From positions 434,001 to 498,000 of the forward strand of contig JAULSN010000009.1 of assembly GCA_033439765.1 (NCBI GenBank): a stretch of 64,000 bases of DNA. Reading direction: 5' to 3'. The translations under genes and the position numbers were made by a program. Of the stretch, positions 9,975-20,076 are shown piece after piece; positions within the stretch are counted from its first letter, which is position 1, and each line of letters begins with the position of its first letter. Source of the DNA: Lasiosphaeria ovina (taxonomy: Eukaryota > Ascomycota > Sordariomycetes > Sordariales > Lasiosphaeriaceae). The notes under the pieces are model-generated. The model searched no databases and had not been told where the DNA came from. It worked only from the letters and a program-made list of their open reading frames with translations.

Positions 9975-10413
9975 ACGTGCGTGATAAGCGAGTTAGCCAG
10001 ACAAGCGAGTTAGCCACCCGATTTCCCTAACATAACCCTGAAATTTAACCCTTGCTAAAATCACCAAACCTTAGTAAAAGGCCCCGAGATTTGATATTAG
10101 GGTTTATAATAATGAAGAAACTTATTATGATTTTATGTAAAATTTTACACTAAGTATAAGATAGTAAACTTGTAGTTACAATCTTGCCTACATATATAAC
10201 CCTAGGGTTATATTCCGTTTTTCAAGGCTAAATTAGTCAGCAAGTAATGGTATACATTTTTACTCATATTATATACTTATATTACAAGTTTGAAGTTTTT
10301 AGAAGTTTTTACTAAGAATTAGATGACTTTTATAAAGATATATTCTCAGGGTTATATATGAGAAGTTGAAGTGGCTAGCTCGCTTGTCTGGCTAACTCGC
10401 TTATCACGCACGT
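9975..10413. mobile_element. MITE with about 43-bp terminal inverted repeats and TA duplication
   Basis: The left end reads ACGTGCGTGATAAGCGAGTT and continues AGCCAGACAAGCGAGTTAGCCAC. The right end (10371-10413) is its reverse complement with one difference. TA flanks both sides (9973-9974 and 10414-10415), the target duplication of Tc1/mariner and pogo superfamily elements. Each terminal repeat contains AAGCGAGTTAGCCA twice, which could be a double transposase-binding site. The 350-base AT-rich interior has no transposase frame, so the element is non-autonomous. Confidence 0.9.
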
Positions 10414-10603
10414 TACTATAGCCAATATAGACTCAATTAAGCCGTAAAAAGTGCCGTTATATATCCCAATCATTTCTCTACAAAATGAGCTTTTTCAGTT
10501 TTTGATCTTGGCCTCAAATATAGAAAGGAAAGCTGCATTAAGATTGAAGAGTATATATATCATGGTACTTTATCCTCACACAATTTACTCCCGATCCACT
10601 CTA

Positions 10604-12257
10604 ACCCCGATTTGGCCACGCCACACATTTGGCCCGGGCGCCGCCCGCACTCACAACGCAACGCATTACATTTGAAGCTCTAGAAAAAGGTCAAATCAAC
10701 TAATTACAATACAACTTTCGACTTCATCTTCATATTCCGAGCCCTCTAATTCGTTAGAACTATCAATATCGCGCCCAACTGCCCTCTGCGCCTTGCGAAT
10801 GTCTTCAATCGTAGCAAACTTGGAATTTGGGCTCAATTCCACCTTCTTCTTCTTGCTGCCTTTCTTATTCTTAATTTCGGCCTTGAGAGCTTCATTTTCG
10901 CGTCGCAGCTTAGCCAATTCGAAGTCCTTGAGATTGAATGCCTTTCCAACCTTCCTGAACAGCGTACGGCGTATGCGGCGGGCCGCCGAATGTATGTTCA
11001 ATTTCGCTAGGGAGACCGTGAGCTCTGTGACCTTGTGGGGAGTCTTCCAGATGCCGTATTCATCATATACCTGTTGCTATAGGTAGGCTGATGACCTGGC
11101 TTCGTCTAGGGCATATGAACCTATATTCGTTGTGCCTTTATTCCGATTTTCCAGTAACAATTTGCTTCTCAAGGGCTTTTGCTTGTTGATAGGCCACAAC
11201 CCGGCGGCATGCCAGCCTGATTTGCAGCTGTCAGGCTCAATTGCGGTTTTCCGGGCTCTATAATAACAAAGAAACATAAGCCGGCGCCCTAGGACCGTGG
11301 TGTGCGTCAACGTCGGCCTGTTATTGAGCTCCTTTCTGTATGCCCTCTTCAGGACTGAGAAAACGGTTAAATCGAGAGGTTGAAGCACGTGAGAGGCGTG
11401 TGGAGGTAAATAAAGAAGATAAATGTTATTTTGGAAGCATTCCCACATATAACCATCAGTAGTATGACTACCGTGGCCGTCAACAATAAGTAGTCGTTTT
11501 TCTCCGTTGGCTGGCCGGGTCCTAGGGATGAAGACCTTCTGAAGCCATTCCAAGGCGCGTGTATCGTCAATCTAGCCTTTTTCCTGGCTTGTGAAGTGCT
11601 AACCGACGAAGCCTTTATTCCAACGGTTCTCGGGCTTGATGCCCCGAATAGCTGGGAGGGCCAGGTATTCGAACCAGGCCGTGATAGCTTCCTTCGTAGC
11701 TCCGTTGAGGCGTACCGAGTCGATCCGCTGTGCTCTCTGGGTCCGAATAGCCGGGTTCCGGGCCATGAAATGCCTCACCCACTTCACCCCGACCTTGTCA
11801 GGCTTCCCGAGCTGCCGGGCTAGCCGGCGGGCGAATTCCCGGACCTGCGCATGCGTAGGGGGCATGGCGAGGGCACCCTATATGACGATCCACTCGGTCA
11901 ACCGGTCTTCCACAGGCCGATCTAGGGTCTGTATATGTTCAAACGCAATGCAACGGGCTTTAGTACCGGCCAGCCGGTGCCGAAGTGTACTCCTTGGCAC
12001 ATAGTATTTTGCTGCCGCCTGACAGATAGAGCCGCCGTTACGGACGAATTTCATCGCCGTTAATATGTCCAGTTCGCTGTATTCAGATATGGTTCGATTG
12101 AGAATTGAATGAGCTCTCGATTGACGAAGGAATGAAGGAATTTGGTGTTGTTTTGAGGAAGTTGCGGTGTACTGAAGAAAAAACTGATCAACCACCTTTG
12201 GTGTAAGTGCATGTGGCTTGCGCATGGGCCAAATGTATGGCCTGGCCAAATCGGGGT
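10604..12257 (-). mobile_element. pogo/Fot-type DNA transposon, 1.65 kb, with 33-bp terminal inverted repeats
   Basis: The left end ACCCCGATTTGGCCACGCCA (10604 onward, through ACATTTGGCCC) is matched by the reverse complement of the right end (12226-12257) with two mismatches. TA dinucleotides flank both ends (10602-10603, 12258-12259). Inside lies a minus-strand transposase in one reading frame. The right flank is a coding-like fragment (12263-12625), which the element may have interrupted. Confidence 0.88.
10696..12222 (-). pseudogene. pogo/Fot transposase, one frame broken by four TAG codons
   Basis: A single minus-strand frame of about 509 codons runs from MRKPHALTP (12222) to the stop at 10696. 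It contains an N-terminal helix-turn-helix (GGSICQAAAKYYVPRSTLRH), a CENP-B-type DNA-binding segment (VREFARRLARQLG, then VKWVRHFMARNP) and a DDE_1 catalytic region (LLIVDGHGSH, then LYLPPHASHVLQPLD). A lysine-rich C-terminal coiled coil follows. The frame is interrupted only by TAG codons, near 11875, 11596, 11575 and 11074. Restoring Gln (CAG) at each would follow from a single C-to-T change, the RIP pattern. The upstream ATG at 12264 lies outside the element, so I prefer 12222. The element cannot encode active transposase as it stands. Confidence 0.88.
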
Positions 12258-12262
12258 TAGTC

Positions 12263-12625
12263 AACTTACACGGAGAATGTCATCGGCACTGGAAAAGTTG
12301 GCCTCCTTCCTCTTCTTCTACCACTCTTCCTCTCTGTCTTCGGCAATTGTTTAAAGAAGGGGGTGGTGCGGATCATCTTCCAGTCTGGAACATCGTGTGA
12401 TGGCGGCTTCTTCGGTGAGGGCGCCTCGTCTCCGGTTGTGATCTGAGTCTTCTTCTTTCGGATTCGCTACACCTTCTTCTCAAGACCATGAATGCATTCG
12501 GACAACGGGCTATCGTTGGTGATCAAGTAGGGGTATCCAAGATAAGAATAATCGTCGCCAACGAAGTTGTCAACCCGAGTGACCAAAATGGTTGGATGTG
12601 GCAGAATGACTCCAAAATGGTCCCA
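12263..12625 (-). pseudogene. Unrecognised protein fragment beside the transposon
   Basis: The minus-strand frame reads WDHFGVILPHPTILVTRVDN, then FVGDDYSYLGYPYLITNDSPL and SECIHGLEKKV. After an in-frame TAG comes a basic segment (RIRKKKTQITTGDEAPSPKK) ending near the transposon boundary. It looks genuinely coding (hydrophobic/aromatic core, then a basic disordered tail), but I do not recognise the family. The upstream side is cut by the palindrome at 12640. Confidence 0.4.
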
Positions 12626-12639
12626 TACAGGGCCCAAGA

Positions 12640-12695
12640 CGCACCTTAGCCGATTAAATCCGTTTGATCAAACGGATTTAATCGGCTAAGGCGCG
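12640..12695. repeat. Near-perfect 54-56 bp palindrome
   Basis: The arms read CTTAGCCGATTAAATCCGTT and its reverse complement around a central TTTGATCAAA (centre between 12667 and 12668). Only one internal mismatch is visible over 27 bases per arm. With no spacer it would extrude as a cruciform or fold as a hairpin. It could be two abutting transposon ends or a protein-binding site. Confidence 0.95.
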
Positions 12696-12704
12696 CTTTT
12701 TGAC

Positions 12705-13556
12705 ATGGCGTGGCTTCTACCCACGCAAACCCTGTTCGGCCAGATGTTCGTATTGGCTGGACCGCTAGCCGGACCTTTGATCCTTGCTAGTGTGGCGAGC
12801 TGGCGACTGTGTTGGTCTTACTTTCTGTCTCCTTTCTCTGCTTCTGCTGGATGCCCGTCCCATTACAAGCACAGCACTCTCGCGACGTCTTTCTAAATCA
12901 CGTCTGGTTGCCTTCCTCCTCTTTCATCGGTTGCCTTGTCTAATCTGAATGGGCGGCGTCGCCTGGGGCTTTGCACGCATTTCAATTGCCATGGTCCTCT
13001 TCCGCATTATCACTCCTCGCTCTCTCTCGAAATTCTTCTTATGGACCATCATGTTTTTGCAGGCCGTGTCCATTGCCGCGTGCGAAACCGTGGGGGGGGC
13101 ATCGGGCGCAGAGAGATAATTACTTCGCAGTCCCGTGTGTCCAAGACGCAGGCCATCGTCATCTCCTCATTATGCATAACAGCGGTGTCCATACTCGGCG
13201 ATTTGATCTGCGCCACCATCGTTGTCTATACCCTTCGCAAACTGCACCGCCCGACGCCTGAAAAGGCACTCATTATATCGCTGATTATATCACCACTGCT
13301 CGTGATGGCGTGCGTGGTTCTCAAGATTTACTTTCTTGTTTACGATCTGAAATCGAACCTGGAATTAAGGGATCCGACGTGGGAACTGGTGCCCGAGTAT
13401 ATCTCGTGTAGGGTTGAGGAGGGGCTCATTACCATCGCAGCGTGCTTGCCATTGTTAAAGCAACCGGTTAAGGAAGTTTTGGTGTTCCGCTGTGGGCGGG
13501 CCCCCGCGTTCGTCTTCCTGGGGTCATTTAGTGCCCCGCTCAACCTGATTGTCTAA
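12705..13556 (+). pseudogene. Rhodopsin_fungal (SAT4-like) integral membrane protein, frameshifted
   Basis: A first frame from 12949 reads WGFARISIAMVLFRIITPRS followed by FFLWTIMFLQAVSIAACE, typical of the middle transmembrane helices of this fungal seven-helix family. The reading then stops shortly after a run of eight G near 13091. The adjacent frame continues with KTQAIVISSLCITAVSILGD, ALIISLIISPLLVMACVVLK, and DPTWELVPEYIS followed by GLITIAACLPLLKQPVKEVL. The last two reproduce the family's DPTW and E-x-GLITIAACLPLL landmarks. The N-terminal part (12705-12893) is hydrophobic but poorly matched. The homopolymer frameshift could be real or an assembly error. The substrate is unknown for this family; some members are G-protein-coupled-receptor-like. 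Confidence 0.7.
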
Positions 13557-13560
13557 CTTT

Positions 13561-13712
13561 TTATTCAGCTGAACGGAGCCACCGTAGGCGAGCTTGCGAG
13601 CCCGAGGTGGCGTAGAGAGGCTGTCTCTTCTACTTTACCGTGAAGGTGCCGAAAGTTTCTCGTACAGGGATTGGCCAGTTTTCGTCCGTGTCGAAATGGA
13701 CTCCGGGGACTG
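13561..13712 (+). repeat. Dispersed repeat family 1, copy b
   Basis: This segment is nearly identical to 814-965 in the same orientation. It begins four bases after the stop of the membrane-protein remnant, suggesting it inserted into that gene's 3' flank. Confidence 0.85.
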
Positions 13713-13907
13713 GTCGATCGGATAATCCTCGGATTCCTTAAGCATCGGAATACCGAGCGTAGCGAGCAGCCCGCCGCAGGGGCGCTACCAGCGGCACCGT
13801 TTAGCGACCCCTTCCTGACTTGCCAGGTAGCTTATTTTATATTTTCTCTTTCGCTTTCTACTTTTTGACCACCGTCAAGATAGACCAATTGCTATTTTCC
13901 ATTAACA

Positions 13908-14224
13908 ATGTGCAATTATACCCAGGTACGTGCTCAATCCCTGCCGTCTTGCATTACTGACCGTCGGCAGCGCGAGTATTCGTGCGGCCACTTCCGGTGG
14001 GTCGCGTCCAAATGGTGCAAAGATTACACATTGACGCACAAGAGATGCCAGCCAAACGTGACGCACTTTGAGGATTGGTAAGAAAGACCAAGAAGCAGTT
14101 TCCCGAGATGTCTCTAACACTACGTAGGGCGGAGGAGCTTTGTGGAGAGTGCAAACCAAAGACCTATCCCCCTTGGGAGAACATGATCAAGCGGTCCAAC
14201 AAACAGCAGACCTCTTCAGCTTGA
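13908..14224 (+). CDS. Small Cys/His-rich protein, three exons, 73 aa
   Basis: My model is exons 13908-13925, 13971-14077 and 14128-14224, with introns of 45 and 50 bases (GTACGT..CAG and GTAAGA..TAG) and a TGA stop. The product starts MCNYTQ, then REYSCGHFRWVASKWC, THKRC and LCGECKPK. The CGH, WC, HKRC and CxxC cluster resembles a small zinc-binding module. I recall similar short CGH/CxxC proteins as common hypothetical proteins in fungi, with no assigned role. There is no signal peptide or membrane segment, so it is probably cytoplasmic or nuclear. All exon joins keep the cysteine pattern in frame and no lesion is visible, in contrast to its neighbours. Confidence 0.72.
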
Positions 14225-15070
14225 AGGGGGCACATTTTAATGTAGCAGAAAACCTGACGTTGAATTGCCGGAAACCCTAGTTCCTGGGGTGCAGATCTGA
14301 GTTGCAGCTCCCAAGCCACATCTGGTTACCTTGTTCTGCGTCGTGTGCTGGGCCGCGGCCATTCGTGTGGTGACTTCTTTTAATTTGCAGCCTGCGCTTC
14401 GTTGCATCTTCTCTTTCCTGTCAGCTTGATTGTCGGCTTGATTCTGCCCCCAAAACACACCCACGGAGGCTGACGAATCTGAATCGGGGGACATTCCTTT
14501 CTAGCTTTAGCCTTGGCACAGGGATGCGTTCTCCGTCGCGGCGAGGACCAACTCGGCAGGTGCAAGTCTATTCAGCACAGACGGCGATCGTGATGACAGG
14601 AGCCTGAGGCAAGGGGGTGGGCGGGTCGGAGATTTTGCAGCCGTCGGCGCATGCATGTGCAGCGAGCAAGGAGCTGAGGATGTGGGGGACTGTCTTGGGG
14701 CCTGGGTGATGGTGGCGCTTTCTTGGACAATTGCGAGATATTGCGGATCACCACCTAACCCTAACCCTGCATCTCCATTTTAACATGTAATTCAGCAGCC
14801 ACGTATGACTCCCACCCGCCCAGCGCCAGCAGTATCTATCATTTTTCTCGTTTCATCTCCACTCTCTGCATCCCGACAGCCAGATTTCTGTGTTTGCCTT
14901 TCTCTTACATTCTGACCGTCGCCGTTGCCTGCTACTCCTAATGCTCGATGGGTGCCGTTGCTGCTGGACACAATGAAGCGACCTACTCAACAACAACTGA
15001 GACCTCGCCCTGTCTCTGCTCTGCCTCTTCCGGATGGCCATGAAAACGACCAGATAGACCACCCGGGATT
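14225..15070. other. No supported gene; short telomere-like motif
   Basis: CCTAACCCTAACCC occurs at about 14754-14767, just over two copies of the CCCTAA unit. That is too short to be a telomere tract. The region just before 15071 is pyrimidine-rich and may be the promoter or leader of the bZIP gene. No other signal was seen. Confidence 0.4.
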
Positions 15071-15532
15071 TTGCGCTTCCATCGCCGGTCGGAAAACTGG
15101 AGCTTGTTCTCTTCCCTTCTCGCACCATTCAAACAAGAAGGATTGGAGGCCCGAGAAACCGAACCCGAGGGATTTTACTATAAGACCACTATTCTGCGAC
15201 GAGCCAGCCAAATCTCCTCACCAACCTCGTCATTTGGCAGGTCTATTGACTACGATGCCACGTCTGTAACCCACTAAACCAACAATTACATCCTTCCACT
15301 TCCTGAGGGCGAAATCCTCGTCCCAATCGATTGGGAACAAACCTCGAAGCGAGCGGACGAGAAGAGACAACGGAATACTGGGGCCTCAGCGAGGTTTCGG
15401 GCGAGGAAGAAGGAAAGAGAGGGGGCACAGCTGAAGGAGATTACGGAGAAGGATGCAAAGATTGATGCTTTATGGAAGCGAGTACAAAAGTTGGAAAAGA
15501 CATCTCAGGCGTCTAACAGCTGCACCCACTAA
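15071..15532 (+). pseudogene. bZIP transcription factor with an in-frame TAA
   Basis: One frame continues from about 15071 through RSIDYDATSVTH, a TAA at 15275, then TNNYILPLPEGEILVPIDWE and the bZIP domain: KRADEKRQRNTGASARFRAR, KKEREGAQLKEITEKDAKID and ALWKRVQKLEK, stopping at 15532. The basic region has the N-x-x-(A/S)-S-x-R-(F/Y)-R invariant pattern (NTGASARFR) and heptad spacing follows. The TAA lies where a Gln CAA would restore continuity by a C-to-T change. Fungal proteins of this type regulate metabolism such as sulfur or amino-acid pathways, but I do not assign one. Downstream Pro/Ser-rich frames up to about 16460 may be its decayed C-terminus. Confidence 0.68.
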
Positions 15533-16510
15533 GGATCTCCAACGCTGGGTACCCTAGCAGCTAGCTCTTTTACATCGCAGCCGCCGCCACCACCAACAGC
15601 GGAAGAAAGCCCCCGCAATCTGGGCCACACCGAAAACTCTCCACCACTCCAACTCCGGACGGCCAACGGAAAACGCAAGCGCGCTGCTTCAACTTCTGCC
15701 GGCAGTAGGCGTAAGGCCAGAGTCGTCTCAGGAGGTAGTGCGACTAAGCCAACCGCAGCAACAGCACATTATACCACCCAACAAGCGTCAGCACTTGGCG
15801 CCTCTTCTGATAACTACCCGTCACCCCCCCCCAAAGCCCTGCGTTTCAGTTTCCGTTTTCACAACTCACTACCCATCGCTTCCAGGAACCCGCGTTTCGG
15901 AGTGTGCTTTGCCTCCCAATGACTCTGGCAACCATGGTCCTGACTTCAGCAAACGGGACAACCAAGGCCTGCCTACTCTAGCCCTATCGCATACGGGCTC
16001 TCTTGCGGATGGCACCCACTCGATAACACTTCCGCCATTGCAGCTGCCTCCCATTCGCCATTCAGAGAGAGCCGATCTAAGCCGGTCAACGATTCTTTTG
16101 GGGTAGAACGGAAGCGGGAGCTCACCAGCTCATCCTTTAGGTATCGGAACGGTCTTAAGTCGGAACCCGAAGCGGCTGCTCTCTCTCAGGCGGGCAGTGC
16201 CGCAGGGTGGTCAAACAATCCGTCTCTACAGCTACAAGACAACGGTGCGACATCCCTAAAGTTAGCCCCTCTGGAATTGCCGCCGCCGCCGCCAACAACG
16301 ATCAAGTTACACCGCCATTACATTCCTCATCCTCCGGCTGCGATCCACTCATTCTCGTCATAAGTCACGGCGGGGGCGATTCGGACGCATCAGGTACTGG
16401 ACTTACCGACGCTGGTCGTTGGCGCGCCGCAGCTTCCCCTAATCTACCGGGCCAGAATCCCGGACCAAAGGCAACAACTCGGTGACTCCACCGTCCGCCC
16501 GTCCCCCCGA
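15533..16510. other. Ser/Pro-rich shifted frames, possibly the decayed C-terminus of the bZIP gene
   Basis: Frames such as GKRKRAASTSAGSRRKARVV, DNYPSPPPKAL and ITLPPLQLPPIRHS look like the disordered tail common after fungal bZIP domains, but they lie in different frames with stops between. No domain was recognised and no separate gene is supported. Confidence 0.4.
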
Positions 16511-17819
16511 ATGTCGTCCCGGATCGGGGACCCCGAGACGGATCCCCCATTGACCGCGCCTTCTCGACCGCCTCTACCCTCGACTTCCCCGAAGGCGGGC
16601 TTGAGGGCTGGCTCGTCGTCTTCGGCTCCTTCTGCGCAACGGGTCTCCGTCTTCGGACTCACCAACTCAGCCGCCGCTCTCGAGTCCTACTTCGCCACCC
16701 ACCAGCTCGCCCACCACACACCCTCGGAGATCGGATGGATCTTCAGCCTCTACCTCTTCATCGTCTTCTTCGTCGGCATTCAGATCGGTCCCATCTTCGA
16801 AGCCCACGGCGGCCGCATCCTCGTCGCGGCTGGCAGCCTCCTCGTGGTGCTGAGCGTCCTGATCCTATCCTGGTGCGAGACGTACTACCAGATCATCCTG
16901 GCCTTCTCGGTCCTCGGTGGCTTCGGCGGCGCGCTGCTCAATCCCCCGGCCTACGGCTGCATTGCGCACTACTTCAGCCGTCGCCGTGGCCTTGCCACCG
17001 GCATCGCCACCGCCTCGGGTGGCGTAGGCGGCATTATCTTCCCGCTGATCCTGCAGTCCGTCCTCCCGAACCTGGGCTTCCCCTGGTCCTGCCGCATCCT
17101 CGCCTTCGTCGTGCTCGGCATTGCCCTACCCGCTAACCTCTTCCTGCGCACGCGCATCCCCCCCTCGCACGAGGTCACGCGCTCCGTCAGGCCCGACTTC
17201 ACCATCTTTCCGCGACCTGCGCTTCGCCTTCGCCTCGGCTGGCATCATCTTTATGGAGCTCGGCCTCCTCGTCCCGCTGACCTTCCTCATTTTGTACGCC
17301 GGCGCCCACGGCCAGGACCCGACGGCCTCGTACGTCCTCCCCTCGTACCTCAACGCTGCCTCGGTCGCCGGCCGCGTCCTCCCGGGCTTCCTCGCCGACT
17401 GCTGCGGCCGCTTCAACGTCATCATCATCACCATCGCCCTGTGCGTCGCCACCGTCCTCTGCATCTGGCTGCCCGCCGGCCACAGCCAGCCGACGCTCAT
17501 GGCCTACGCCGTACTCTTTGGCTTCGCGAGCGGTAGCAACCTCGGCCTGATCCCTGTGTGTCTGGGGCAGCTGTGCGACGTGCGGCAGTGCGGCCGCTAC
17601 TACTCCACGGCCATGATGGTGGCGAGCTTGGGCACGCTGAGCAGCGTGCCGCTCGGCGGCGCGCTGCTCAGGATCCGCTGCGACGTCAGCGGGGCGGTGA
17701 GTTCGACAGGGTGGGTGGCGCTGATTTTGTTCTCGGGGTTGTCCTATGCGGTCGCGCTGGTGTGCTATGTAACGGCGAGGGTGCTCGCTTTGGGGTGGGA
17801 CCCGCGGACGATTTTCTGA
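16511..17819 (+). pseudogene. MFS transporter, monocarboxylate-permease-like, two frameshifts
   Basis: A first frame carries FPEGGLEGWLVVFGSFCAT (about 16580-16635). The next frame, after one apparently extra base near 16635, has VFGLTNSAAALESYF, EIGWIFSLYLFIVFFVGIQI and IFEAHGGRILVAAGSLLVVL, then ALLNPPAYGCIAHYFSRRRG and LATGIATASGGVGGIIFPLI. A second single-base insertion near 17206 (a TTT run) moves the frame to RFAFASAGIIFMELGLLVPL ... RVLPGFLADCCGRFNVIIIT ... GRYYSTAMMVASLGTLSSVP and the TGA at 17819. This is the fungal MCT-like branch of the major facilitator superfamily, with about 12 helices in a plasma-membrane permease. No in-frame ATG precedes the FPEGG segment, so the true start is unresolved. 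Both lesions are one-base insertions in short runs, so assembly error is possible. Confidence 0.78.
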
Positions 17820-18525
17820 TGGGATCGAGTTCTGGCAAGAGGAATACTACCTTACCCAAGACGACGTCCAGGGACCTTGTGCAAAAACTGCATATTTGAA
17901 GAAATAATTTGGGTTGTAGGCCAGAAGGCGGCTCGACAACATACACGCAGCAGTTCTTTTCGTTTTCTCGGCGGCCTAGTTTGCGGTCAGCTTCGTGTTC
18001 GGGCTGCCTGGGACTCCCATGCCTCAGCAAGTGCCGACCCCCCCCCCCCCCCCCCCCCCCCCCACCCCACCTTCCGCCTCTGATCTGTCGGTCAGCTATC
18101 GATCGGGCTGGCAGGCTTGGCCCTCTTTTTGGCCAGCTCCCATAACTAGCAAGTGTTGCACACCACTTAAGGCAGAGGGTTTGGAAAGAACCTGCATATG
18201 TATGAGACTCTAGGAATGCAGTATATCGAGGAAGAAACGGAGCGGGTCGTGATCGATCAAATATTTATAGCGCTAATTCTTTTCGCTCCCCCGTAAAAAT
18301 ACTCTTCCATTTACATTTCCCCTATCTCATAGCGGCCTAGTTCGTGGCCAGATGTCCGTGCTGACTGTGGCTCCGTCCTTATATCCATATATCTTCCGGT
18401 CAAACCTGTCTTCCCTACCGTACTTCTTCTGCCAAAGCATTCGTTTCTTTGTGCCATCCGTTCCAACTCGGCCGGTCCTTCCTTTCTTCCCTCGTTTTAG
18501 CCAGGTGCTTCTTCAACACAGCCGG
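17820..18525. other. No supported gene; long poly-C tract
   Basis: A run of about 24 C at 18039-18063 is the main feature. An open frame starts at 18352, but its first 58 codons look like leader sequence. Nothing else was recognised. Confidence 0.4.
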
Positions 18526-20076
18526 ATGGCGGCCTCTATCCACGGCAGGGGCAGCGAGCTAGGTCCCGTTATTGGCATGTTGAAGCGCCCGATAACCCTC
18601 TTGGGGGAGCTGGATGATGAATGGGTCGCTCTCCGTCAGCATGAGCTGGCCAAGTTGGCCACGCAAAAGTCACAGTTACAGCAGTTCTCTCCCTCCGTCT
18701 CCGGCAACGCCGTCTACTACGACGCCCGACTCCACCTCTTTCTCGGTGGCCTATCGAAGCTCGCCAACGAAATTTTGGGCAAGGTCTATCCGATCGCCAG
18801 GAAGCATAAACTCAGCGAACTCAGCGACCTGCTTGGGGACTTGAGAATTACGGATGAGGGTACGCCCACCCCTGATACAACCGCTCCTAAGGCGGCCAGC
18901 GTACACCAGCAACTTGTCAAGTTGCTCAAGGATTTGAGAGACATGCTCGATAAAGCGGCGCACAAGTTTTCTTTGCAACGGACACAACGCCAACATGATC
19001 GCCGAGCTTAAGCAGCACGTGAAGAAGATGAGGGAGTTGGAACTTGTGGGCGCTGAGTCCGAAACCATTGAGGAGGGCGAAGCCCCGAATCTACCTTTCG
19101 TGAATGTGATCCAAGTGGGTGACGAGAATTACACAATCGGGAAGAAGATTGGAGAAGGCGCCTTTGGAGCTGTTTTCGGAGCCGAATGTCTACTAACCGG
19201 GATGCCGGTGGCTATGAAATTCGTATGTATCCCCCATCTCTGGACACAACGGAAAGCTTATGATAAGGACAGGCCCCGAAGAAAGCCTACCCCCCCCCAA
19301 CTTCAGGACGAGTTCCAGCTCTACAAAAATCTTCAAAGCCCACGCGTCTTTTACTTTGGCGAGATCGCCCTTCATAAGATTCTCATCATGGATCTCCTTG
19401 GGAGGTCTCTGCAGGACCTCTTCATAGAGTGTAACCGGAAGTTCAGCCAGAAAACCAGAGCTGATCTTTACATATTGATGGTGAGCATACCGGAAACCTT
19501 ATATTGGATGATTCTGACATATTATAGCTTCGTACCGTTGAAGATGTTCACGCTAAGGGCTATATAGACGGCGATCTGAAGCCGGGCAATTTCTTGTTCG
19601 GGAGACCTGGGACACCAACTGCCGACGCACTATACGCTGTCGACTTTAGCATGGCCAGGGCGTACAAGGATTCGAAGACCAAGCAACACATTCCTCACAA
19701 GGTTCCCATAATCAAGTCGCAACAGGGGTCACCCCACTTTCATGAGCGTCAACAGGCACCATGGAGGCAACCAATCGCGGCAAGACGACCTCGAGAGTTT
19801 AGGCTGGGTGTTCCTATACTTCCTAAATGGTAAGCTGCCATGGAAAAAGACAAAGGCGGCGAAAGGAGAAGAATAAAAGTTGCATGAGAGGTTGGCACAA
19901 GAAAAGCAGGACATGATGTCTACAGACCTTCCGAAGGAACTGCGCTACTACTTTCATTTCGTCCGCGGGCTGGGCCGGGCCTCGAGGAAGAACCGGACTT
20001 CCAGTACCTACGGGATCGATCTCTTTTTCGCAAGCAGATACAGGCCAAATTGATGATGGAAAACTCGACCGGATGA
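18526..20076 (+). pseudogene. Casein-kinase-1-like protein kinase with N-terminal helical domain, decayed
   Basis: From MAASIHGRGSELG (18526) a helical domain of about 160 residues is encoded. A frameshift near 18995 leads to MIAELKQHVKKMRELEL and the kinase: glycine loop GKKIGEGAFGAVFGAE, VAMKF (ATP lysine), RVFYFGEIALHKILIMDLLG and SLQDLFIECNRKFSQKT. After a likely intron (about 19481-19527) comes HAKGYIDGDLKPGNFLFG, where CK1 has YRDIKPxNFL, then YAVDFSMARAYKD for the DFG-type motif (here DFS). A further frameshift precedes [20 protein letters not shown] and [15 protein letters not shown], the CK1 signature. The catalytic HRD and DFG elements are altered (DGD, DFS). It is therefore probably an inactive, degenerate paralogue. 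Confidence 0.75.

Noticed and set aside
14754..14767. Interstitial telomere
   Set aside because: Only just over two CCCTAA units are present, which occurs by chance in sequence of this length.
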